A DNA stretch of 16,236 nt, taken from NCBI GenBank assembly GCA_002297545.1, contig DBLZ01000032.1, positions 43,262 through 59,497 on the forward strand. Direction: 5' to 3'. This document shows, piece by piece, positions 1 through 5,930 of the stretch. Made by a program: the position numbers and the translations under genes. Origin of the DNA: Prevotellaceae bacterium UBA711 (GTDB taxonomy: Bacteria; Bacteroidota; Bacteroidia; Bacteroidales; Bacteroidaceae). The notes below the pieces were generated by a model. That model saw only the letters and a list, made by a program, of their open reading frames with translations, was not told the origin of the DNA and did not search any database. Each line of letters opens with the position of its first letter. Within the stretch, counting starts at the first letter, position 1.

Positions 1-775
1 GGTCGTTGCGGTAGTTGAAGAATATCACCACGTCGCCCTCCTTGATGGTGCCGTCCACAGTGCTGTTGTGTATGGGCTTTATGAACTCATCGGTCACACC
101 ATCGTCATAGCTCTCCTGCATGGCGGCCACCATATCTGTTGCCTGCTTGCCCTCGCCGGAGATGAGAAGGTCGTAGGCCACCTTCACGCGCTCCCAGCGC
201 TTGTCGCGATCCATGGCGTAGAAGCGACCCACGATGTCGGCGATGTCGGCATTGCCGGCCTCGGCACACTTCTCGGTGAGCTGCTCTATGAAACCCTTGC
301 CGCTTTGGGGGTCGGTGTCACGACCGTCCATGAAACAGTGGACGTATGTGTGGTTCACGCCATACTCCTTGCCGATCTCCACCAGTTTGAACAGGTGGTC
401 CAGGCTGGAGTGTACACCGCCGTTGGAGGTCAAGCCCATCAAATGCACGTTCTTGCCCGCCTGCATGGCATACTCGTATGCGTCCACAATCTCCTTGTTC
501 TTCATGATGGAGCCGTCGGCACAGGCGCGGTTGATCTTCACCAGGTCCTGATACACGATGCGTCCCGCACCGATGTTCAGGTGACCCACCTCGGAGTTGC
601 CCATCTGTCCGTCTGGCAAACCTACGTTCTCTCCACTGGCCAGGAGCTGGCTGCATGGGTAATCGCGCCACAGGCTGTCCATATACGGTGTGGGAGTGTT
701 GTAGATCACGTCACCCTTTCCCTTGTTACCGATCCCCCATCCGTCGAGGATCATCAAAAGTGCTTTCTTTGCCAT
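1..775 (-). CDS. gpmI: 2,3-bisphosphoglycerate-independent phosphoglycerate mutase, N-terminal half (partial)
   Basis: This glycolytic and gluconeogenic cytoplasmic enzyme interconverts 3- and 2-phosphoglycerate using two Mn ions and a phosphoserine intermediate. The minus-strand frame opens with ATG at 775 and has no stop up to base 1, giving 258 residues of a protein that is usually about 510, so the C-terminal half lies outside the window. Visible landmarks are LDGWG at residues 10-14 (metal-binding Asp11), GNSEVGH at 59-65 with the catalytic Ser at 61, NGGVHS at 118-123 (substrate His122), DGRDT at 150-154, and GRFYAMDRDKRWERV at 183-197 with the substrate-binding arginines. The residue order matches family members throughout and nothing looks broken. 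A Bacteroidetes-type -7 box lies about 80 bases upstream. The gene appears monocistronic relative to the glycosidase operon, whose last stop codon is 428 bases upstream. Confidence 0.96.
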   Translation of the reverse strand, partial: MAKKALLMILDGWGIGNKGKGDVIYNTPTPYMDSLWRDYPCSQLLASGENVGLPDGQMGNSEVGHLNIGAGRIVYQDLVKINRACADGSIMKNKEIVDAYEYAMQAGKNVHLMGLTSNGGVHSSLDHLFKLVEIGKEYGVNHTYVHCFMDGRDTDPQSGKGFIEQLTEKCAEAGNADIADIVGRFYAMDRDKRWERVKVAYDLLISGEGKQATDMVAAMQESYDDGVTDEFIKPIHNSTVDGTIKEGDVVIFFNYRND

Positions 776-853
776 AGCTTTATGTGTATTATGTCTTGGT
801 TATCCTTTGTATTTAATCCACAGAGATGCACACCACGGAGTACACCATGTATG

Positions 854-861
854 CAAAGTTA
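854..861 (-). promoter_or_regulatory. Putative gpmI promoter, -7 box
   Basis: The plus strand reads CAAAGTTA, which on the minus strand is TAACTTTG, an exact match to the Bacteroidetes -7 consensus TAnnTTTG. It would start transcription near 845-848 and give a leader of about 70 nt before the gpmI ATG. I do not see a convincing -33 TTTG at the expected distance, so this is a motif-level prediction only. Confidence 0.4.
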
Positions 862-1005
862 TAACAATTATTTGAAATACATGCCACTGCCGCACGTTTT
901 CTTTGTTAAACCCACATCTGCCACAGGATGCCCTCAAGGCCGGCATGGGCTCCAGACCGCCGCACCACGGCCATGAAGCACGCGCCCCACGGCCACAGGG
1001 GGTGA

Positions 1006-1095
1006 AAGAACCGGTTGTTGCAATCGGACAAACCGGTTCATTGCGCCGGATAAACCGGTTTATCCTGTCAAAAGAACCGGTTTATTCTCCCCTGT
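1006..1095. repeat. Four AACCGGTT palindromes at exact 22-bp spacing
   Basis: The 8-bp palindrome AACCGGTT occurs at 1009-1016, 1031-1038, 1053-1060 and 1075-1082, so successive copies start exactly 22 bp apart. The third copy extends to a perfect 14-bp palindrome, ATAAACCGGTTTAT (1050-1063). The other three share the core but have divergent flanks, and the 8-bp spacers between extended sites are not conserved. A 22-bp period is close to two DNA helical turns, so all four centres would face the same side of the helix. This fits a cooperative operator array for a dimeric DNA-binding protein, or a short tandem repeat. It lies roughly 150-230 bp upstream of the gpmI -7 box and just downstream of the glycosidase operon. 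No bound protein can be named. Confidence 0.75.
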
Positions 1096-1203
1096 CACCG
1101 CAGGACGCATCCCTGCGCTACACCGGACGTGCAAGCTATCACCATGGGAACGAAAGAGTTACGCCGACAATGCGCCACACTCTGCGCCATGCTCGGATCA
1201 GCC

Positions 1204-3420
1204 TTACTCCACCACGTACCATGTGTAGCCACGGGCCGGTATCTTCACCTCCAGGGTGACGCAGCGGTCGGTGTCCATGGTATAGCGTCTGAGGCGCCCT
1301 TCCTGCTCACGTATGCGGGCCGTGTAGCGCAGGCCGGTGTAGTAGAGCGGCAGGGTGATGGTGCGCGTGATGTCCCGGTCGGTGGGGTTGAAGAACATGG
1401 CCAATGCCTTCTCCTTCTCCCCGGGGTTGACATGCATGATGCCGTCCCAGTCGCGGGCATCTGGCTTACGCAAGTGGATGATGTCGCTGTTCAGTATGTT
1501 GCGATATTTCTTGTACCACGAGATGACATCCACCACCACCTGCTTGGTCTCCGGGGTGTCGTACAGGCGTGGCCCACGGTAGCATGCCTGCACACCGGCA
1601 CCGTAATTCTGGAACATCAGCGTCCTGTACTCATAGAGGTGCTCGCTCAGCGGCTCCAGCGTGGCTGCCGCCCCGCCGCCATGATACTGCACCAATGGGA
1701 CGAAGCTCCACAGGGATGACTGCGCACGGTCCCACGTGCAGTCGTAGTTGAGCTGACGCGTGTGGATGAGCTGGCGGTCGCGTGGCAACGACCAGTTGGT
1801 CTCGCGGTAGCCGATGCTCACCTTGGTGCTGCCGTTGAGGAGATAGAAGTCGGGCACGTTCAGGTAGATGCCGTTCTCGCACATCCAGTGGTATAGTTCA
1901 GTGACCTTGCGGAACTGGTTCCATTGCGAATCCTTGAGCCCCTTGTGATGTGTGTGCACGGTGGAGGCGCAGAAGTCGCCTGGGTATGAGCCATCGTGCT
2001 CGAAGCAGCGCATGCCGGTCTTCTCGAAGAAGGTCTTTATCTTGCGGAAATACTCCTCGCCCCAGTCGCTGCAAAGGCAGGGCGAGCTGCCGAAGGTCAT
2101 GCCTCCGCGCTTGCCGGTCTTGGGATTGATGCAGTCCACCTCATCGCTTATCCATCGGCTGGCCAACAGGGAATAACATCCGATGTCTATGCCCTTTTCC
2201 CTCGCATAGTCCACCACAGACTTGTATTTCGCTATGTTCCCGTCCGATATGTCCTCGGCATTGGCTCCGGAGCCGAAGCTCATGATTATCATCTCGTAAC
2301 CCACCTCGGCACACTGGTCTATGGCGTTCTTTATCGTTTCCATGTTGCTGGATGTCAGGTGAAGGAAAATGGGGTTCTCCGTCACCCACGGAGCTATGGT
2401 GCGATACATGCGGCGGGTGAACAAGCCCTTGCGCTCGCGGTCGTAGCTGTCGAAAGGCATCTCGAAGACACTGAACGAACAGAATGTCTTGCCCGGCAGC
2501 ACCTCCTGGTCGGGTCCCATCTTGGGCGATACGTCCAGGATACACGGTGTCTGCATCAGATAGTTGCGCTGTGAGGTATACTCGGGGTCGCTTACCCACT
2601 TCTCCGTTATGTCCGTCTCCTTTTCCGTAAAGCTGCCGCCACAGTTATAGTCGCTCTCTATGTGGATGTTGGGCAACATAAAGGTGGACGGATCTCCGCC
2701 ACCGGGCGACTCCGGCTCGGCAAAGGCCAGGTATTCCAGTTTGAACTCGTCTACATTGATGGGCAGGGATGAGCCGTTTGTCAGTTCGAAGCGCTTGCTG
2801 ATGACGGGAATGTGGTCGTAGACCGACACTATGAGCTTTATCGTCACTTCGCTCAGTTCCTTCTGTCCGCGCAGATGGAATACCACTTCCTTGCCGGTGG
2901 CAGCCTTCTTGTTCAGAGCCCAGCGGCTGCGTGCCCACTTGATTCTCTCCCCGATGGGCTGTATCTCAATGTCCTCGACCATGAATGAACCTGGCACGGT
3001 GGTCATCTTGTCAATCCATTCGTCCTTGATATAGGCGCGTTCCGGCTGTCCGGAGAGACCGCCGATGGAATAACGGTGCCCGTCTATGGTCACGCTGCCC
3101 TCGCTGCTGACGGCACGCAACATGCTCTCCCCGGTCATGCGGTTGACAAAGTCCGTGGTGGCCAGGTTGGGAAAGATGCGAAACGTGCGCGACACCATAG
3201 CATTGGCCACCACCACGCCCTTGCCGTCGGCAGTGGCATAAATCTCGGCCTGTGACTTCTGCGGGGTCAGCAGCCAGTCAAATTCAGTGCGCGTGGAGTT
3301 CAGGGCCTTATACACCGGCAGCTTGGCTATCTTCTTCTCTAACGCAACATCCGTTCTCGTTTGTGCATTCGCTGCCAGCGGCAGGCTACATACAAGGGCC
3401 ACGGCCATGACGGTTTTCAT
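1204..3420 (-). CDS. Secreted putative glycoside hydrolase with clan GH-D-like (alpha-galactosidase-like) barrel
   Basis: The protein has 738 residues when started at the ATG at 3420. An in-frame ATG at 3432 would add MNAC; I prefer the shorter form because it gives a compact signal peptide, MKTVMAVALVCSLPLAANA, cleaved before Gln20. An N-terminal beta-rich domain covers about residues 40-330. A TIM-barrel-like section follows (about 350-610), with strand-like MIIMSFGSG at 377-385, GIDIGCYSL at 410-418, and MRCFEHDGSYPGDF at 470-483. A C-terminal beta domain (about 630-738) ends in ARGYTWYVVE. By analogy with clan GH-D, Asp476 in FEHD could be the nucleophile and Glu540 in GYRETNW the acid/base; this is inference. 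It differs clearly from the neighbouring canonical GH36 protein, and I cannot assign a numbered family. It is the second gene of the operon, 33 bases after the GH36 stop. The likely role is periplasmic or surface cleavage of galactose-containing or related glycans. Confidence 0.75.
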   Translation of the reverse strand: MKTVMAVALVCSLPLAANAQTRTDVALEKKIAKLPVYKALNSTRTEFDWLLTPQKSQAEIYATADGKGVVVANAMVSRTFRIFPNLATTDFVNRMTGESMLRAVSSEGSVTIDGHRYSIGGLSGQPERAYIKDEWIDKMTTVPGSFMVEDIEIQPIGERIKWARSRWALNKKAATGKEVVFHLRGQKELSEVTIKLIVSVYDHIPVISKRFELTNGSSLPINVDEFKLEYLAFAEPESPGGGDPSTFMLPNIHIESDYNCGGSFTEKETDITEKWVSDPEYTSQRNYLMQTPCILDVSPKMGPDQEVLPGKTFCSFSVFEMPFDSYDRERKGLFTRRMYRTIAPWVTENPIFLHLTSSNMETIKNAIDQCAEVGYEMIIMSFGSGANAEDISDGNIAKYKSVVDYAREKGIDIGCYSLLASRWISDEVDCINPKTGKRGGMTFGSSPCLCSDWGEEYFRKIKTFFEKTGMRCFEHDGSYPGDFCASTVHTHHKGLKDSQWNQFRKVTELYHWMCENGIYLNVPDFYLLNGSTKVSIGYRETNWSLPRDRQLIHTRQLNYDCTWDRAQSSLWSFVPLVQYHGGGAAATLEPLSEHLYEYRTLMFQNYGAGVQACYRGPRLYDTPETKQVVVDVISWYKKYRNILNSDIIHLRKPDARDWDGIMHVNPGEKEKALAMFFNPTDRDITRTITLPLYYTGLRYTARIREQEGRLRRYTMDTDRCVTLEVKIPARGYTWYVVE

Positions 3421-3465
3421 GCATGCATTCATAACTATATCGGTTATGTTTGTGCGAAGTCCGGG

Positions 3466-5634
3466 TTACTGCCTGGTCAGGCGTATCACCTTGGAGGCGA
3501 ACTGCCCTCCCAGGGCTATCTCCACTCCCTGCTGCATAAGGAAGCGGCCGGTGAAGGTATGGCCTTCCCAATGGTCGGGATTGCCATTGCGGCAAAGTTC
3601 CGTCAGGCGGTATGTGGCATCGGGGTCGAGGCCGGCGAAGTGGAAGCGCGGGCGGAACATGTTGGCATAGTGCTCGAACTTGTAGGCAAAGAACACGGCA
3701 TCGGACTTGTCGTCCGTTATGTACATCTCCGAAGCATAGCCGGTCTTGTCGTATGGAGACAGTATGCGGTACTGGTTGCCCTGCTGGATAATGGGACGTA
3801 TCTCCTTGTAGGTCTGCACGGCCATCTTGGCATAGGCCTGTTCCTTTTCCGTGAGGTCGCCGGGTTTCATCTCCATGCCCAGGCGTCCGGTCATGGCCAC
3901 ATCGAAGCGGAACTTCAGGGGAATGACACGCCCGGTCTGGTGATTGGGCGATGCACTGACGTGCTGAGCCATGGCGCAAGCAGGGAAGAACATGCTGGTG
4001 CCCCACTGAATGAAAAGGCGCTGCTGTGCGTCGGTATTGTCGCTCACCCAAAACTCGTCGAAGTAGGGCATCAAACCATAGTTGACACGTCCGCCGCCAC
4101 TGGCGCAGCACTGGAGCACGAGGTCGGGGTATTTGGCACGTATGCGCTCAAGGGCCTTCTGCAGGCCGAGGTGATATGCCACATACAGGTGGCTCTGGTT
4201 GTCGGCCGTGAGGTAGTGGGAGCCAAAGTTGGCAATGTCGAAGTTGGCATCCCACTTCATGTAGTATGTGTTGGGCGTTTCTTTCATGAGACCGTCCACC
4301 ACGTTGAAGACAAAATCCTGTACTTCAGGGTTGCTCATGTCCAGGATCAACTGTGTGCCGCCTCGGCCGGTCACGGGCTTGCGGTTAGGATGACATACGA
4401 TCCAGTCCGGGTGCTTCTCGTAAAGCTCGCTCTTGGTGTTGGTCATTTCAGGCTCTATCCATATACCCCACTTCAAGCCGCGGTCGGCGGCAGCCTTCTC
4501 CAGGGCGGGTATGCCACGCGGCAGCTTCACGGTATCCGTAACCCAGTCGCCCAAGGCACAGTTGTCGCGGGTGCGACGATACTTGCTGCCAAACCATCCG
4601 TCGTCCATCACGAAGAGTTCACCTCCCAGGTCGCTGATGCCGTCCATCATCTTCTCCATGCCGTCCTGGCTGACATCGAAGTAGACGCCCTCCCAGCTGT
4701 TGAGCAGTATCTTGCGCAGGGCGGTGCCGTTGTGTACCTTATTGTTAAGGCGAGCCCAACGGTGATAGCTGCGGCTAACGCCACCCATTCCCTCGGCACT
4801 GTAGGCGAGAGCCAGGGGAGGGGTGGTCAGGGACTCGCCCTTCTTCAGGGTATAGGCCGCGTTGACCTCGTTGATACCGGCCGTCAGGTGATGTACCTTC
4901 TGATCAGGGGTATCGATGGAGAAACGGTAGGGACCGCTCCAGCAGAGCACGGCGCCCACTACACGCCCCTCGTTTTCCCGAGGCTTGCCGTCCAGCGACA
5001 CCATTATGTTGGCACGGCTGGAGAAAGCATTGCGTGCGCCGTTGGCCTCGCGCACCTCGAAGATACCATCCTGCAGCGGTTCCTCGGAGACGTATGCCTC
5101 CGCCGCCCATGTGCCATGCTGGTGGGTCACCCAGGCATTGCCTCGACGCAGGGGCAGGAAGCCGCTGGCATACTTGGTCAGCGTTACAGGCTTCTTTTCC
5201 TGGTTGCGTATCACACTCCATGTCTCTATCACGTCGCTGTTGTTATAGGCTCGGTAGCACACGTCCACCATCAGGTCGTATGCCTTGTCCTTCATGCTGA
5301 TGACGTAGAGCGTGGAGTTGGCCTCGGACTGCTGCGTGTCACCGATGTAGACCAGTTCGGTGCTCATATTGCCGTCCCAGTGCTTCACGCTGAGAGCATG
5401 CGAATTGCTACCCCCGCCGGAAAAGGCAGGATAAGCCTGGTCCCACAGGCTGTAGGCGTAATAGACCTGACCTATGTCGCTGATGCGCTCGCCATAGTAG
5501 CTGATGTGCAGGGGCTGGTTCTCCTCTGCCTTCAACAGCAGGGAAGTGTTGGGTGTGTTCACAAGGATGTCCTTTGCAGACAACGCCAATGCCGCACACG
5601 CGGCCATGGCCATCAGAAGAAATCGCTTCGTCAT
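3466..5634 (-). CDS. GH36 alpha-galactosidase, secreted
   Basis: This enzyme hydrolyses terminal alpha-linked galactose by a retaining mechanism. The frame can be read from an ATG at 5676, but the start at 5634 gives a proper signal peptide (MTKRFLLMAMAACAALALSA, cleaved near residue 20) and 722 residues, normal for GH36. The N-terminal beta-supersandwich spans about 25-290. The catalytic barrel follows, with LNSWEGVYFD at 311-320, DDGWFG at 344-349, WGIWIEPEM at 389-397 and YYMKWDAN at 457-464, whose Asp462 is the expected nucleophile. CASGGGR lies at 510-516 and WVSDNTDAQQR at 529-539, with Asp532 the expected acid/base. A small C-terminal beta domain closes the protein. All key residues are present. 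It is the first gene of a minus-strand operon with the GH-D-like gene and is divergent from the GH35 beta-galactosidase. Export implies a periplasmic or surface site; the exact substrate (raffinose-type, galactomannan or host glycan) cannot be told from sequence. Confidence 0.93.
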   Translation of the reverse strand: MTKRFLLMAMAACAALALSAKDILVNTPNTSLLLKAEENQPLHISYYGERISDIGQVYYAYSLWDQAYPAFSGGGSNSHALSVKHWDGNMSTELVYIGDTQQSEANSTLYVISMKDKAYDLMVDVCYRAYNNSDVIETWSVIRNQEKKPVTLTKYASGFLPLRRGNAWVTHQHGTWAAEAYVSEEPLQDGIFEVREANGARNAFSSRANIMVSLDGKPRENEGRVVGAVLCWSGPYRFSIDTPDQKVHHLTAGINEVNAAYTLKKGESLTTPPLALAYSAEGMGGVSRSYHRWARLNNKVHNGTALRKILLNSWEGVYFDVSQDGMEKMMDGISDLGGELFVMDDGWFGSKYRRTRDNCALGDWVTDTVKLPRGIPALEKAAADRGLKWGIWIEPEMTNTKSELYEKHPDWIVCHPNRKPVTGRGGTQLILDMSNPEVQDFVFNVVDGLMKETPNTYYMKWDANFDIANFGSHYLTADNQSHLYVAYHLGLQKALERIRAKYPDLVLQCCASGGGRVNYGLMPYFDEFWVSDNTDAQQRLFIQWGTSMFFPACAMAQHVSASPNHQTGRVIPLKFRFDVAMTGRLGMEMKPGDLTEKEQAYAKMAVQTYKEIRPIIQQGNQYRILSPYDKTGYASEMYITDDKSDAVFFAYKFEHYANMFRPRFHFAGLDPDATYRLTELCRNGNPDHWEGHTFTGRFLMQQGVEIALGGQFASKVIRLTRQ

Positions 5635-5752
5635 AGTATGAATATGGTTATGGTTTACAGATGCATGTCGGCGCAAGCGTCCCGCCTACACCTTATTATA
5701 TATAGGTATGTGCCGGCCGGGTAGCGACCCCGTAGAGGTAAGGGGGCGTGTA

Positions 5753-5780
5753 CAAAGATAGCATTTTTCCCCGAGACCAA
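5753..5780 (-). promoter_or_regulatory. Putative promoter of the GH36 operon
   Basis: On the minus strand the -7 box is TATCTTTG (plus positions 5753-5760), an exact TAnnTTTG match. A TTGG that could serve as -33 lies at plus positions 5777-5780, 16 bases away, slightly short of the usual spacing. The transcript would begin near 5746 and have a leader of roughly 110 nt before the ATG at 5634. Confidence 0.48.
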
Positions 5781-5843
5781 GGCCATTTGCCAGCGCCGTA
5801 TTGCCTGCGGGTTGGCAATAAGGACATTATGAGTCCGCACTGC

Positions 5844-5874
5844 TTGGCATTGTGGACTTTAATTTATACCTTTG
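5844..5874 (+). promoter_or_regulatory. Putative promoter of the GH35 beta-galactosidase gene
   Basis: The sequence has TTGG at 5844-5847, a 19-base spacer, and TACCTTTG at 5867-5874, close to the Bacteroidetes -33/-7 arrangement (TTTG, about 19-21 bases, TAnnTTTG). Transcription would start near 5880, giving a leader of about 50 nt. Of the promoters called here it has the best spacing. Confidence 0.55.
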
Positions 5875-5930
5875 TGGGGACTGCATCCGCAAAATATCAT
5901 CTTTACAACCATAAACAAACTACACCGATT

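Larger units (their letters stand above)
776..1203. other. Gene-free region between the glycosidase operon end and gpmI
   Basis: This 428-bp stretch has no believable coding frame on either strand; the open frames crossing it have no recognisable composition or family. It holds the putative gpmI -7 box (854-861), the four-copy AACCGGTT array (1006-1095) and a 6-bp stem inverted repeat (CGCAGG at 1099-1104 and CCTGCG at 1112-1117). That repeat could be part of a terminator or a degenerate palindromic repeat after the minus-strand operon. No uridine tract follows it on the minus strand, so an intrinsic terminator is not supported. Confidence 0.6.
5635..5930. other. Divergent intergenic region between GH36 and GH35 genes
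   Basis: This 296-bp stretch separates two outward-facing glycosidase genes and carries no credible gene. It contains a -7 box for each direction (5753-5760 minus, 5867-5874 plus) and an AT-rich, nearly palindromic tract at 5691-5706, in the transcribed leader of the minus-strand operon. The two promoters are about 105 bp apart, close enough for a shared regulator, although I see no clear operator repeat between them. Confidence 0.6.

Noticed and set aside
68..976. A 302-codon plus-strand open frame at the left edge
   Set aside because: It lies mostly opposite gpmI and runs into non-coding DNA; the translation has no family-like pattern, whereas the minus frame is clearly phosphoglycerate mutase.
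1006..1095. CRISPR array reading of the AACCGGTT repeats
   Set aside because: The conserved unit is only 8-10 bp with about 12-14 bp between copies, far too short for CRISPR repeats and spacers, and no cas genes are present.
5635..5676. Extra 14 residues on the GH36 alpha-galactosidase from the ATG at 5676
   Set aside because: The extension (MRRHASVNHNHIHT) would spoil a clean signal peptide starting at the ATG at 5634.
3361..5724. A 787-codon plus-strand open frame opposite the GH36 gene
   Set aside because: It is antisense to a complete GH36 gene with all catalytic motifs. Its translation is rich in His, Val and Gly with no family features, as expected from codon bias in GC-rich DNA.
5748..5930. 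N-terminal extension of the beta-galactosidase from 5748
   Set aside because: It would bury the lipoprotein signal peptide 61 residues inside the protein and place the predicted promoter inside the coding region; the start at 5931 fits both.
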